A stretch of DNA of 64,000 nt from Sphingobacterium sp. B16(2022) (GTDB taxonomy: Bacteria; Bacteroidota; Bacteroidia; Sphingobacteriales; Sphingobacteriaceae), in assembly GCF_012030425.1 (NCBI RefSeq), contig NZ_JAAUVN010000001.1:1488001-1552000 (forward strand), in the 5' to 3' direction. The position numbers and the translations under genes are program-made. Positions 27,315 to 36,834 of the stretch are shown here, one piece after another. Under the pieces are notes generated by a model. The model ran no database searches. It worked only from the letters and a program-made list of their open reading frames with translations, and was not told the DNA's origin. Numbering within the stretch: position 1 is the stretch's first letter; each line of letters begins with the position of its first letter.

Positions 27315-27354
27315 ATATTCTCGTCAATATAATGCGATATATTGACGAGAATAT
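27315..27354 (-). terminator. 17-bp hairpin after tcdA
   Basis: Perfect 17-bp arms (27315-27331 and 27338-27354) around a 6-nt loop, two bases from the tcdA stop. The T-run after the stem on the minus strand is weak. It also sits 7 nt ahead of the next start codon, so it may act on translation or as an RNA-processing site. Confidence 0.7.
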
Positions 27355-27356
27355 CA

Positions 27357-28082
27357 TTAATTTTTAGCGATTAAATCTCTTAATGCAACGGAAGCAATTG
27401 CTCCTCCAAATGCAGCTGGCAGATAAGACATCGTTCCGTATGCAGATTTCTTATAGTTACTGCCATCGGTATACAACAGGGATGCTTTATCTGGCAATTC
27501 TGTAGAAAATACTGCTTTAAAACCACTTCTTATCCCATGTTTATATAACTTTTTACGGATATGATGAGCAAGTTTACAATTATAGGTTTCTCCGATATCT
27601 GCAATTTCTATTTTTGTAGGATCCATTTTTCCTCCAGCTCCCATAGAACTTACAAAACGAACTTTACGCTCTAGAGCCTGACGGATAAAAAATAATTTTG
27701 GCGTGATACTATCAATTGCTTCCACTGCATAGTCAGGATTAAGATCCAATAGATCGGAAATCTTTTCAGGAAGAACGAAATCTTCAACAATAGTCAAATC
27801 CAGTTCAGGATTTATAGATAACAACCGATCGCGCATAATCTGTGCTTTAGATTGACCATGGTTGGTTGCCAATGCTGGTAGCTGTCTGTTTCTATTAGAA
27901 GGATCTACAGTGTCGCCATCAATGATGGTCATTTTGCCAACACCGCCACGGCAGATAAATTCCGCTGCAAACGATCCTACGCCTCCCAATCCCAAAACCA
28001 TGACATGAGAATTTGCCAATTTTTCTAAAGCTTCACGCCCCACTAATGCCTCTGTACGCGATAGCCAAGTTAAGTCTTTCAT
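27357..28082 (-). CDS. tcdA: tRNA threonylcarbamoyladenosine dehydratase
   Basis: 241 residues. The E1-like ThiF/MoeB fold is clear: VMVLGLGGVGSFAAEFICRGGVGKMTIIDGD is the ATP-binding Rossmann motif, followed by SNRNRQ and the substrate Asp region DYAVEAIDSITPK. TcdA (CsdL) uses ATP to cyclise t6A at position 37 of ANN-decoding tRNAs into ct6A. The 241-residue length and the HxIRKKLYKHG segment fit TcdA better than MoeB or ThiF. It starts 3 nt after the tatD stop and is the last gene of the rel-to-tcdA run. Confidence 0.9.
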   Translation of the reverse strand: MKDLTWLSRTEALVGREALEKLANSHVMVLGLGGVGSFAAEFICRGGVGKMTIIDGDTVDPSNRNRQLPALATNHGQSKAQIMRDRLLSINPELDLTIVEDFVLPEKISDLLDLNPDYAVEAIDSITPKLFFIRQALERKVRFVSSMGAGGKMDPTKIEIADIGETYNCKLAHHIRKKLYKHGIRSGFKAVFSTELPDKASLLYTDGSNYKKSAYGTMSYLPAAFGGAIASVALRDLIAKN

Positions 28083-28085
28083 ATT

Positions 28086-28742
28086 TTACTCAAATACAAG
28101 TTGATAGTTTCTTATTATGTTTTCTTTTAATTCATTTATCGATATCTTTTTCAATTGTGCTGCATAAGCGTACAATTCTCTGATATCGGCATGCGCATCA
28201 TCCGTTTCCAAAAAAAGCTGTTCAAGAGGAGTCGCTACAAGCGTTTCATCTAACTTTCCCGTGAGAATTGATGAACCAAACGAAAGGTAATATCCTTTTT
28301 TAAGCAATTGCTCAGCAAGTTCTCGATTCTTATTAAATCCATGAAAAATGATGTGACCTGTGAAATTTTCACTTTTTAAAACTTGCTGTACTTCGTCAAA
28401 AGCACGGACGCAATGAATGATCAATGGCTTACCGTATTCTTTTGCTAAGCTAACTTGTTTTTGAAAAACGTCTTGCTGCACATTTAGGGGCACAGATATT
28501 ACTTTATCCATACCACATTCCCCGACAGCTAGAATTTCATGATCACGAAGCAATTCTTGCAGGATCGATATGCCTTTAAAAGGGTCACTTTCACTGATGT
28601 GCCATGGGTGTAACCCCGCAGTTACTGGCGGTAAATAATGATCATCTGGATCAGCATTCAGTATAAGATTAAATACGTCAAAGCGTTCAGTCTCTGACGA
28701 GTGATGCTGATGGGTATGGATATCAATGTATATCTGTGTCAT
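28086..28742 (-). CDS. TatD-family metal-dependent hydrolase
   Basis: 218 residues from the ATG at 28742; an in-frame TTG four codons upstream is less likely. Metal-binding residues typical of TatD are visible: His9 and His11 in DIHTHQHH, Glu in GECGMDK, His in IHCVRAFDEV, His in IIFHGFNKN and Asp in LETDDAHAD. TatD proteins are Mg-dependent DNases or, in some lineages, D-aminoacyl-tRNA or related hydrolases. At 218 residues it is a short version, as in many Bacteroidota. It lies between pabB and tcdA on the same strand. Confidence 0.85.
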   Translation of the reverse strand: MTQIYIDIHTHQHHSSETERFDVFNLILNADPDDHYLPPVTAGLHPWHISESDPFKGISILQELLRDHEILAVGECGMDKVISVPLNVQQDVFQKQVSLAKEYGKPLIIHCVRAFDEVQQVLKSENFTGHIIFHGFNKNRELAEQLLKKGYYLSFGSSILTGKLDETLVATPLEQLFLETDDAHADIRELYAYAAQLKKISINELKENIIRNYQLVFE

Positions 28743-28808
28743 AATCAGGCGCAAATTTCAGAAAAAAAAATGATGTTTGAGAATTTTATCTACTAAAGAT
28801 ATAGATAT

Positions 28809-30095
28809 TTATTGAATATGTGTATCAAGAACTTGCAACATACCATTTGCTTTTAACAAGCATTCTTGATATTCGTCTTCAGCATTTGCCTGAACGGTAA
28901 TAGCACCGCCTGTCTGAAAGGACAGGTATTTACTTTGTGCATTGTATAAAATGGTCCGGATCACAACATTGAAATCAAAATCACCTTCAGGACCGAAATA
29001 ACCGATGGATCCTGCATATAACGAGCGTCTTGTTGCTTCAACTTGATCACAGATCTGCATGGCAGCAATTTTAGGAGCGCCGGTCATTGAACCAGCAGGG
29101 AAGGTATTTTTAATAACTTCAACATCCGCTACTTTTTCATCGATTTCACAGGTAATGGTCGAAATCATCTGATGAACGAGTTTAAATGTCTGAATTTCGA
29201 ATAGACGATCTGCTTTGACAGATTTTGGTACTGCGCTTTTCGTGAGATCATTGCGAACTAAATCTACAATCATCACATTTTCAGCAATTTCTTTCGTAGA
29301 GTTTAACATGCCTTGGACGATCTTTTGATCTTCTTCAGCAGTTTTTCCTCGCTTTGCAGTTCCTTTTATAGGTTGGGAAATGAGCTGTTGATTCCTTTTC
29401 GCCAGAAATCTTTCTGGAGATGCGGAAAGGATGTAATTCTTGTTGAATTTAAAAAATGCCGCAAACGGCGTAGGGGAGATGCTGTTCAATTTTTCAAATG
29501 CCGCTACGGGATTTAAGTTGACCTGGTCAGCATAAAACTCCTGGCAGAGGTTGACTTCGTAAATATCTCCTCTTTGGATATGATCTTGCATTTTATTAAA
29601 TGCAAGCATGTATTCAGCCTTAGACCATCTGGTCTGTATCTGGCCATCAAAACCCACAGAAGCGGTCTGCCATGTAAAATCTAAAATGGTTTGATAGATT
29701 TGAGCAGGATTTTCAGCTGTTATCCAAACGGTATTTCCAATTGTTTTGATCGTAACTGCAGGAACAAAGAAATAGGCTAATGGAAATCCTAAAGGATCAT
29801 CATGATGTGTTTCCAGTTCTTCGATTTCATTTTTCAGATCGTACGAAAAAAAACCAGGAATATAAGTATCTGGATATGTGTCTATAAATTTTTGAACATC
29901 CTGAAGTGTATTACCGGAAGTCGAGGTATAAGAGGAAGTTGCTTTTACTGCAATTAAGCAGTAAAATGCACTCCACTGATCGCTATGTCCATTGGAATGG
30001 AGATAAGCTACTTCATCAAATTGCGCTGCCCATTGCAGCGCTTTTTGATGAAAATTATTCGTTGAATCTATAACAAAATTGTCTTCGACCCGCAT
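28809..30095 (-). CDS. pabB: aminodeoxychorismate synthase component I
   Basis: 428 residues, chorismate-binding family. The motif PIKGT (Lys244) is diagnostic: PabB has Lys here, used to form a covalent intermediate, whereas anthranilate synthase has Ala (PIAGT). The C-terminal core reads GSMTGAPKIAAMQICDQVE and GSIGYFGPEGDFDFNVVIRT, the catalytic block of the family. The product, 4-amino-4-deoxychorismate, is the precursor of p-aminobenzoate for folate. No glutaminase (PabA) or lyase (PabC) is next to it. It starts 3 nt after the purA stop, so the two share a transcript. Confidence 0.93.
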   Translation of the reverse strand: MRVEDNFVIDSTNNFHQKALQWAAQFDEVAYLHSNGHSDQWSAFYCLIAVKATSSYTSTSGNTLQDVQKFIDTYPDTYIPGFFSYDLKNEIEELETHHDDPLGFPLAYFFVPAVTIKTIGNTVWITAENPAQIYQTILDFTWQTASVGFDGQIQTRWSKAEYMLAFNKMQDHIQRGDIYEVNLCQEFYADQVNLNPVAAFEKLNSISPTPFAAFFKFNKNYILSASPERFLAKRNQQLISQPIKGTAKRGKTAEEDQKIVQGMLNSTKEIAENVMIVDLVRNDLTKSAVPKSVKADRLFEIQTFKLVHQMISTITCEIDEKVADVEVIKNTFPAGSMTGAPKIAAMQICDQVEATRRSLYAGSIGYFGPEGDFDFNVVIRTILYNAQSKYLSFQTGGAITVQANAEDEYQECLLKANGMLQVLDTHIQ

Positions 30096-30098
30096 TAA

Positions 30099-31376
30099 CT
30101 ATTTAGTCAATTTTAATGTTTGTTTACGATCTGGACCAACAGATAGGAACGTGATAGGCACTTCTAATGCTTTCTCTAGATACGTAATGTAATTTTGTAA
30201 TGCTGCAGGGATTTCACTTTGTTGCGTGATACCAGTCAGATCTTGATTCCAGCCGTCGATTTCTTCAAGAATAGGCTCAGCCTCGTTCGTGATAATCTCA
30301 TATGGCATGTAATCGATTACTTTTCCTTCATGTTTGTAATGTGTACAAACTTTGATTTTTTCGAAAGTATCCAACACATCAGCTTTCATCATGATCAATT
30401 CGGTAACACCGTTTAACATGATGGCATATTTTAAAGCAGGAATATCAATCCAACCAGTACGACGTGCGCGACCTGTTGTTGCTCCAAATTCATGACCTAA
30501 TTTACGTAAGTTTTCACCTACTTCATCATGTAATTCAGTGGGGAATGGGCCTCCACCTACGCGAGTAGCATAAGCTTTGAAGATACCATATACTGCACCA
30601 ATTTTATTTGGAGCAATACCTAAACCGGTACATGCGCCCGCTGTAGTTGTATTTGAAGATGTAACAAATGGATAAGAACCAAAGTCAACATCTAACAAAG
30701 TACCTTGAGCACCTTCCGCCAATACTTTTTTACCATCCTTTAAATATTGATTCACTAAATGTTCTGAATCAACATGTGGAATAGTTTTAATGAATTCGAT
30801 AGCAGCTAAGAAAGCTTCTTCTTTTTCAGAGAAATCAGGGATTTCACCGTAGTGTGATAAAATAGAAAGGTGTTTTTCTCTCAATTTTTCGTAACGCTCT
30901 TTGAAATCTGGCAATGTAGTATCACCCACACGTAGGCCATTACGACCTGTTTTATCCATATAGGTAGGACCAATACCTTTTAAGGTAGAACCAATTTTAC
31001 CGTCACCCATTTTAGATTCTGAAGCAGCATCTAGTAACTGGTGAGTAGGAAGGATTAAATGCGCTTTACGAGCTAACACTAAATTTCCTTTACCTACTGG
31101 ATCAAATCCAGCAGTTTTCAAATTGTCTAGTTCTCTCTTTAAGATAATCGGGTCGATAACAACACCATTTCCGATTAGGTTAAGAGTTCCTTCATTGAAG
31201 ATACCCGAAGGGATCGTGTTTAAAACGAATTTTTTGTTATCAAACTCCAATGTGTGTCCGGCGTTAGGGCCGCCTTGGAAACGAGCAATTAAATCGTATT
31301 GTGGACAAAATACATCAACGATTTTACCTTTACCTTCGTCTCCCCATTGTAAGCCCAAAAGCACATCAACTTGCAT
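30099..31376 (-). CDS. purA: adenylosuccinate synthase
   Basis: 425 residues, full length. Signature motifs are all present: GLQWGDEGKGK (about 8-18) for GTP/IMP binding, the catalytic His in NAGHTLEF, QGTLLDVDFGSYPFVTSSNTTTAG, and GRARRTGWIDIPALKYA. It condenses IMP with aspartate using GTP in the first step to AMP. It follows the Fur-family gene on the same strand after a terminator-like hairpin, so it may have its own promoter, and it is followed closely by pabB, which also serves nucleotide precursor supply via folate. Confidence 0.97.
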   Translation of the reverse strand: MQVDVLLGLQWGDEGKGKIVDVFCPQYDLIARFQGGPNAGHTLEFDNKKFVLNTIPSGIFNEGTLNLIGNGVVIDPIILKRELDNLKTAGFDPVGKGNLVLARKAHLILPTHQLLDAASESKMGDGKIGSTLKGIGPTYMDKTGRNGLRVGDTTLPDFKERYEKLREKHLSILSHYGEIPDFSEKEEAFLAAIEFIKTIPHVDSEHLVNQYLKDGKKVLAEGAQGTLLDVDFGSYPFVTSSNTTTAGACTGLGIAPNKIGAVYGIFKAYATRVGGGPFPTELHDEVGENLRKLGHEFGATTGRARRTGWIDIPALKYAIMLNGVTELIMMKADVLDTFEKIKVCTHYKHEGKVIDYMPYEIITNEAEPILEEIDGWNQDLTGITQQSEIPAALQNYITYLEKALEVPITFLSVGPDRKQTLKLTK

Positions 31377-31437
31377 AGCTTTTAAAGTATTGTGATTAAG
31401 AATTTATGTTAATTTTTTGAATTATCTAAAAACAAAA

Positions 31438-31471
31438 TGTTCAGAAAAATGAGCAAATCATTTTCTGAACA
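31438..31471 (-). terminator. terminator after the Fur-family gene
   Basis: A 14-bp stem with one bulged A (arms 31438-31452 and 31458-31471), followed on the minus strand by a TTTTGTTTTT run. Confidence 0.75.
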
Positions 31472-31502
31472 AATGTACTATTATATTTCGCCAATCCTGA
31501 GA

Positions 31503-31991
31503 TTAATTTGAAATAACCTCTTCTTTTGCTTTTGAGGCAGCGATTTTTTGTTGGCAATCATTACAAACACCATACAGATTTAACGAGTGATGTTTGATAT
31601 CGAATTTTAATAAATCACCCATTAAGCTTTGAATCTGGTTGATACGTGGGTCACAAAATTCCACCACGATATTACATTCAATACAAATGACGTGATCGTG
31701 TTGTTTAAAGCCATAGGATTTTTCAAATTGAGCCATATTGCGCCCAAATTGATGTTTAGTAACTAAGTCACAGGATACCAACAATTCTAACGTGTTGTAT
31801 ACAGTGGCACGGCTAACTCGGTATTTTTTATTCTTCATATGGATGTACAATGATTCTACATCAAAGTGATCTGTACGGGAATAAATTTCTTCTAAAATAG
31901 CATAACGCTCTGGAGTTTTTCTTAGATTTTTATTTTCTAAGTAAGCTTCAAAGATCTTTTTTACTGTTGCGTAATTTTCAGCTGCGTTCAT
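31503..31991 (-). CDS. Fur-family metal-dependent repressor
   Basis: 162 residues from the ATG at 31991; a TTG at 32000 is possible. The winged helix covers residues 20-85 ([28 protein letters not shown]). The C-terminal dimerisation domain has a structural zinc site of two CxxC pairs, Cys103/Cys106 and Cys143/Cys146, and His-rich regulatory-site residues around HDHVICIEC. The subtype (Fur, Zur or PerR) cannot be fixed from sequence. It lies between the rel gene and purA on the same strand, a placement common in this family. Confidence 0.88.
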   Translation of the reverse strand: MNAAENYATVKKIFEAYLENKNLRKTPERYAILEEIYSRTDHFDVESLYIHMKNKKYRVSRATVYNTLELLVSCDLVTKHQFGRNMAQFEKSYGFKQHDHVICIECNIVVEFCDPRINQIQSLMGDLLKFDIKHHSLNLYGVCNDCQQKIAASKAKEEVISN

Positions 31992-32074
31992 ATTAATCAA
32001 TAAGATTCTTTACAAATTTACCAATTTTGATTCAATTATTGTAGTATTAAAAAAATGTGATATTCAGCTGATGT

Positions 32075-34291
32075 TTAACTCTCAGATTCATATCGTGAAA
32101 CAGTGGTAATGCCGCGCACTTGTTTAAGCGTTTTCATTAGATTTTCCAATTGTTCTGTATCATTTACAAAGACCATAATATGCCCTTCAAAAATTCCTTC
32201 GTTACTGGTAATACTTAAGGAGCGAATATTAACTTTAAACTCCTGAGATATGACGGTGGTGATCTTATTGACCAAACCAACATCATCGATACCGACAATA
32301 CGTAATCCGGTCAAGAAAGATACATCTGTTTGGGATGTCCATTTAGCCTTCATAATGCGGTAACCGTAGTTCGCCATTAATTTGGATGCATTTGGACAGC
32401 TGGTACGGTGTATTTTTATACCATCGTTTACAGTTAAAAATCCAAATACATCATCTCCAGGTATTGGGTTACAACAAGGAGCAAGGGTGTAATCGATTTT
32501 CTGCAAATCATCGCCTAACAAGAGGGTATCCTGATCTTTTTTACTGAATTTCTCTACTAAACCACCAATATGTGTATTAAATTGGGTGTTTTGGGTACTC
32601 AGTGTCGCATCGTTGTTTTTTTCGTGCGCCACAAATTCCCGCAATTGTTTAATATCAACGAGTCCTTTGGCTACATTATAAAACAGATCCTGCGAACTTG
32701 GAAATTTAAGGAAATTCGCAATTTTATTAATATTATCAGTGTTATAGGTAATCTTTAACGTTTTCAGCTTACGCTCCAGAATTTCTTTACCATCTTCCGC
32801 CACACGACGTCTTTCTTCTTTCAGTGAAGAACGGATTTTGGATTTTGCTTTTGCTGTCACGACAAAATTCAACCAGTCTTCTTTTGGTGTTTGTTTGCTC
32901 GATGTTATGATCTCTACTTGATCACCATTTTGCAAAACATGACTTAAAGGCACTAATTTATGGTTGACTTTTGCACCGATACAGGTTGCTCCGATATCCG
33001 AGTGGATTTCAAAGGCAAAATCTAATGCAGTGGCTTCATGTGGCAGTTGAATAAGGGCTCCTTTTGGCGTGAAAATAAAGATCTCATCGGAGAACAAATT
33101 CATTTTAAAGTCGTCCACAAAGTCCAGTGCATTCTGTTCCGGATTGCTCAATACATCTCTAATTTTTTTGATCCACTGGTCTAATCCACTGTCCGAATTG
33201 GATTCTTTATATTTCCAGTGTGCCGCAAAACCTTTCTCCGCAATTTCATTCATGCGGCTGGTTCTGATCTGAACTTCAACCCATTGACCGCGAGGTCCCA
33301 TAACCGTGGTATGCAGAGATTCATAACCATTACCTTTAGGTGATGATACCCAATCTCTTAGACGGTCGGGGTTTGGTCGGTACAGGTCGGTTACAATAGA
33401 ATACACTTTCCAACACTCTGTTTTTTCACGCTCATCATCGGTATCGATGACAATACGGATCGCAAATAAATCGTAAACCTCTTCGAAAGGAATCGATTTT
33501 TTACGCATCTTGGTCCAGATGGAATGAATGGATTTGGGTCTGCCGAAAATTTGCGCCGTTATACCTTGTTCCTGTAATATTTCTTGCACAGGCTGAATAA
33601 AGTCGGAGATAAATTTCTCTCTTTCCGCCTTTTTTTCGTTAAGTTTTCGAGCGATAAACTTGTAGGTGTCGGGATCTGTGAACTTCATGGATAAGTCTTC
33701 CAGTTCAGACTTGATCGCATATAAACCCAGTCTATGTGCCAATGGCGCATATAAATAACTGGTTTCTGAAGCGATTTTCAATTGCTTATCACGTGCCATA
33801 AATTCCATGGTACGCATGTTATGCAGGCGATCCGCTAGTTTGATCAAAATAACACGGACATCATCTGCCAATGTTAATAACATCTTACGGAAATTTTCTG
33901 CCTGCATGGAACTGTTCGGATCAAAAATTCCTGAAATTTTTGTCAGTCCATCAATAATACGACGCACTTTTTTACCAAACATCTGCTCGATCTCATCGAG
34001 TGTAATGTTGGTATCTTCAACCACATCGTGTAAGAGGGCACAAACTATTGAAGTTGTACCTAAACCAATTTCTTCTGCAGCAATCTGAGCTACGGCAATC
34101 GGGTGGAAAATATAAGGTTCGCCAGATTTTCGACGCATTTCTTTGTGACTTTCTAATGCGAGATCAAATGCTTTTCTGATCATCTGCTTGTCACCTCGTT
34201 GCATCGTTGGTTTACATGCGCGTAGTAATGCTCGGTATCTTTTACGTATTTCTTTATTTTCTGCTTCTATATCAATCACATAATCTTTCAT
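32075..34291 (-). CDS. bifunctional (p)ppGpp synthetase/hydrolase (Rel/SpoT)
   Basis: 738 residues, standard for long RSH proteins. The hydrolase HD domain has FHPIAVAQIAAEE with His63, and LLHDVVEDTN with HD 88-89 and ED 92-93, so the hydrolase side looks intact. The synthetase domain follows with GRPKSIHSIWTKMRKK and YDLFAIRIVIDTDDE. Then come TGS (IFIFTPKGALIQLPHEATALDFAFEIHSDIG), helical and zinc-finger regions, and a C-terminal ACT domain (VGLVNKITTVISQEF). It makes and degrades the stringent-response alarmone. It stands first in a minus-strand run ending with tcdA. Confidence 0.95.
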   Translation of the reverse strand: MKDYVIDIEAENKEIRKRYRALLRACKPTMQRGDKQMIRKAFDLALESHKEMRRKSGEPYIFHPIAVAQIAAEEIGLGTTSIVCALLHDVVEDTNITLDEIEQMFGKKVRRIIDGLTKISGIFDPNSSMQAENFRKMLLTLADDVRVILIKLADRLHNMRTMEFMARDKQLKIASETSYLYAPLAHRLGLYAIKSELEDLSMKFTDPDTYKFIARKLNEKKAEREKFISDFIQPVQEILQEQGITAQIFGRPKSIHSIWTKMRKKSIPFEEVYDLFAIRIVIDTDDEREKTECWKVYSIVTDLYRPNPDRLRDWVSSPKGNGYESLHTTVMGPRGQWVEVQIRTSRMNEIAEKGFAAHWKYKESNSDSGLDQWIKKIRDVLSNPEQNALDFVDDFKMNLFSDEIFIFTPKGALIQLPHEATALDFAFEIHSDIGATCIGAKVNHKLVPLSHVLQNGDQVEIITSSKQTPKEDWLNFVVTAKAKSKIRSSLKEERRRVAEDGKEILERKLKTLKITYNTDNINKIANFLKFPSSQDLFYNVAKGLVDIKQLREFVAHEKNNDATLSTQNTQFNTHIGGLVEKFSKKDQDTLLLGDDLQKIDYTLAPCCNPIPGDDVFGFLTVNDGIKIHRTSCPNASKLMANYGYRIMKAKWTSQTDVSFLTGLRIVGIDDVGLVNKITTVISQEFKVNIRSLSITSNEGIFEGHIMVFVNDTEQLENLMKTLKQVRGITTVSRYESES

Positions 34292-34440
34292 AAACTTGCA
34301 GTTGCATTATGATTTTAAAAATACATTTCTTAAATTAGTTATTGTTAATTTAAAGGAATAAATAGTAAACCCGATTTATTTTTATTAAATGTAATAATTT
34401 TTTAATACTATTGACAAAAAAAGACAATTTTTAAATTGTA

Positions 34441-35079
34441 ATGATCAGAATAAACTTACGCTGGATACTATCTTTACTTGCTTTTATCCCTTTTTTGGGG
34501 ATGTCTCAAGCACTGACAGTACCGCTCTACGGGGAGGGGCAGCAACAAGTAATTGAAGAGTATAATATGACCACATTAGAGAGTGGCGAGCGGCTTCCTT
34601 GGTTCTTAATTCCAGAGGTCAAAATATCAAAACCAAGAATATGGACTTCGGAAGATGCTAAAAAACAGTACCTAAGGCTAAGACGAAATGTGTTAAGGGT
34701 ATTGCCTTATGCTATTTTTGCTCAAAAAAGATATGATCAGTTAGACCGGGAACTTGCATTGGTTTCTGATAAAAAAGAACAGAAAAAGCTGATTGAAACA
34801 TGTGAGAATGAAGTGAAGTCGATGTTTAATAGGGAAATTAAAAATATGAGTATTACACAGGGGAAAATTCTCATTAAACTTATAGACCGACAAACAGGAC
34901 ATTCGAGCTATGAAATGGTGAAACAGATGAAAGGTGGGTTATCTGCTTTTTTATACCAAGGGGTAGCTAAAATATTTGGACATAACCTAAAAAGTACTTA
35001 CGATCCGAGAGAAGATTTTGAAATAGAAAATATCATTAGAGAATTTCAAAAAACGAGAAGAGATCCACAGTATTTTTAA
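34441..35079 (+). CDS. DUF4294-type protein
   Basis: 212 residues with a signal peptide (hydrophobic residues 9-20, cut near GMSQA). The mature part has a charged helical region: YLRLRRNVLRVLPYAIFAQKRYDQL and the KKEQKKLIETCENEVKSMF segment, then ITQGKILIKLIDRQTG and FLYQGVAKIFGHNLKSTYDP. This pattern matches the DUF4294 family of Bacteroidota, in which the function is unknown. It is divergent from rel and lies 13 nt upstream of the glutathione peroxidase gene, so co-transcription is likely. Confidence 0.82.
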   Translation: MIRINLRWILSLLAFIPFLGMSQALTVPLYGEGQQQVIEEYNMTTLESGERLPWFLIPEVKISKPRIWTSEDAKKQYLRLRRNVLRVLPYAIFAQKRYDQLDRELALVSDKKEQKKLIETCENEVKSMFNREIKNMSITQGKILIKLIDRQTGHSSYEMVKQMKGGLSAFLYQGVAKIFGHNLKSTYDPREDFEIENIIREFQKTRRDPQYF

Positions 35080-35092
35080 AAATTATTAATTT

Positions 35093-35587
35093 ATGAAGAC
35101 AGTTTATGATTTTAAAGCCCTACAGTTCAATGGTCAAGAAAAATCATTAGCTGACTATAAGGGAAAAGTATTGCTCATTGTAAATACGGCCAGCCAATGC
35201 CTGTTTACGAGCCAATTTAAATCCTTAGAAAAACTTTACCAGACCTATAAAAATGATGGTTTTGAAATTCTTGCTTTCCCATCTAATAATTTTGGAAAAC
35301 AGGAACCACTAACTGGTTATACGTTAGAGACTTTTTGTAAAATTAACCAACAAGTTCATTTTTCTGTTTTTAAACGTACGCATGTGATTGGCGAATATGC
35401 CTCGCCCTTGTATCGTTATCTGGCTCAAAAGGAGGAAAATGGACATGTTTCGAGTAAACCACTATGGAATTTTCACAAATATCTGATCAATAAAAATGGA
35501 GAGGTAGTCGACTATTTTTACTCAACAACCTCACCAACGGCGTCTAGAATCAAAAAACGTGTTGAGCAATTATTATCTGAAGGGTAG
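35093..35587 (+). CDS. glutathione-peroxidase-family protein
   Basis: 164 residues, cytoplasmic. The peroxidatic Cys is Cys36 in NTASQCLFT, a variant of the usual NVASKCGFT with Leu after Cys; the catalytic Gln and Asn/Trp partners appear in AFPSNNFGKQEP and WNFHKYLI. In bacteria these Cys-type enzymes usually rely on thioredoxin rather than glutathione. Its neighbour bshB1 implies that the low-molecular thiol here is bacillithiol. It starts 13 nt after the DUF4294 gene. Confidence 0.9.
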   Translation: MKTVYDFKALQFNGQEKSLADYKGKVLLIVNTASQCLFTSQFKSLEKLYQTYKNDGFEILAFPSNNFGKQEPLTGYTLETFCKINQQVHFSVFKRTHVIGEYASPLYRYLAQKEENGHVSSKPLWNFHKYLINKNGEVVDYFYSTTSPTASRIKKRVEQLLSEG

Positions 35588-35651
35588 AAAGAACGAAATG
35601 TTTACTACTTTTGTCTATATTTAGTTGGTTAAACATTGAAAATAGACTCGC

Positions 35652-36380
35652 ATGATAAAACTTGATTTATTAGTAATTACTGTGCATCCGGATGATGCAG
35701 AATTAGGGGCCGGAGGTACAATAGCAAAATATGTTGCTGCGGGTAAAAAAGTAGGTATTGTAGATCTTACGAGAGGGGAACTTGGTACTCGCGGTACTGC
35801 TGAAACCAGAGATCGTGAAGCAAACGATGCAGCTGCAATATTGGGCTTAACGGTAAGAGATAACTTAGCGCTACGTGATGGTTTTTTCAATAATAGTGAA
35901 GAAGATAAGCTTGCTGTCATTCAGGCGATCCGTAAATATCAACCAGAAATTATAATCACAAATGCCATTACTGACCGCCATCCTGATCATGGTAGAGCAG
36001 GTCACATGGTGAATGAAGCATGCTTTTTGGCAGGTCTAAGGAAAATAGAAACGATAGCAGACGGAATTTTACAAGAAGCTCACCGTCCTAGATTGGTGCT
36101 GCAGATGATTCAGGATTATTATATTAAACCTGATATTGTACTGGATATTACGGATTATTATACGATTAAGGAAAAATCAATATTAGCGTATAAAACACAG
36201 TTTTATACAGGCGAAGAAACGAATCTCGACGAACCGCAGACCTATATTTCGAATCCCGATTTTATGGAATCTACAGCTGCAAGGGCGCGAGAATTTGGTA
36301 GATCGATACAGGTAAAATATGCTGAAGGGTTTACGGCAAAGAAAATATTAGGTGTTGATGATATATTTCATCTGATTTAA
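35652..36380 (+). CDS. bshB1: bacillithiol biosynthesis deacetylase BshB1
   Basis: 242 residues of the LmbE/PIG-L fold. The zinc site is His12-Pro-Asp14-Asp15 (HPDDAELGAGG), with Asp112/His113 in DRHPDHGRAGH. The GELGTRGT segment is typical for BshB1. It removes the acetyl group from GlcNAc-malate in bacillithiol synthesis, so the strain probably makes bacillithiol as its main thiol; bshA and bshC are not in the window. It ends before a strong terminator. Confidence 0.92.
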   Translation: MIKLDLLVITVHPDDAELGAGGTIAKYVAAGKKVGIVDLTRGELGTRGTAETRDREANDAAAILGLTVRDNLALRDGFFNNSEEDKLAVIQAIRKYQPEIIITNAITDRHPDHGRAGHMVNEACFLAGLRKIETIADGILQEAHRPRLVLQMIQDYYIKPDIVLDITDYYTIKEKSILAYKTQFYTGEETNLDEPQTYISNPDFMESTAARAREFGRSIQVKYAEGFTAKKILGVDDIFHLI

Positions 36381-36396
36381 TTTAAAATAATCAAAT

Positions 36397-36433
36397 AAAA
36401 GCCGTTTCTTTATTATATTAAGAAACGGCTTTT
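36397..36433 (+). terminator. terminator after bshB1
   Basis: A perfect 14-bp stem (AAAAGCCGTTTCTT and complement) with a 9-nt loop, ending in a T-run. Confidence 0.85.
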
Positions 36434-36453
36434 GCTTTTACAGCATATATTAC

Positions 36454-36834
36454 ATGAAAAATCAACAATTCTCGCTACAGGATCGAATAAAAAGTTTTGC
36501 ATATGCATTCAATGGTTTCAAAATACTGTTGATAGAAGAACATAATGCGCGTATTCATGTAGCGGCAACTATTGTGACCATTGTTGCTGGAATTTACTTT
36601 GATATCGCTGCGATTGAATGGATGATCATCTTACTCTGTATTGGTGCTGTTTTTGCGCTTGAAATAATTAATTCCGCTATTGAAAATCTTGCGGATCTGG
36701 TTTGTCAGGAAAAGAATGATTTTGTAAAAAAAGCGAAAGATCTAGCAGCTGCCGCAGTATTAACAGCAGCGATCGTTTCTGTGGTTATAGCAATGTTCAT
36801 TTTTGTTCCAAAAATAATGGCGATATGGTTTTAA
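36454..36834 (+). CDS. diacylglycerol/undecaprenol kinase family protein
   Basis: 126 residues, the usual size of the DgkA family, with three membrane helices. The conserved residues are EEHNARIH (28-35) and the second block ALEIINSAIENLADLVCQ (68-84), the ATP/Mg-binding signature. In Gram-positive bacteria the same family phosphorylates undecaprenol and in E. coli diacylglycerol; here either lipid alcohol is possible. It overlaps the downstream GNAT by 10 nt. Confidence 0.9.
   Translation: MKNQQFSLQDRIKSFAYAFNGFKILLIEEHNARIHVAATIVTIVAGIYFDIAAIEWMIILLCIGAVFALEIINSAIENLADLVCQEKNDFVKKAKDLAAAAVLTAAIVSVVIAMFIFVPKIMAIWF

Noticed and set aside
28809..30095. Anthranilate synthase TrpE
   Set aside because: The PIKGT motif with Lys244 indicates aminodeoxychorismate synthase.
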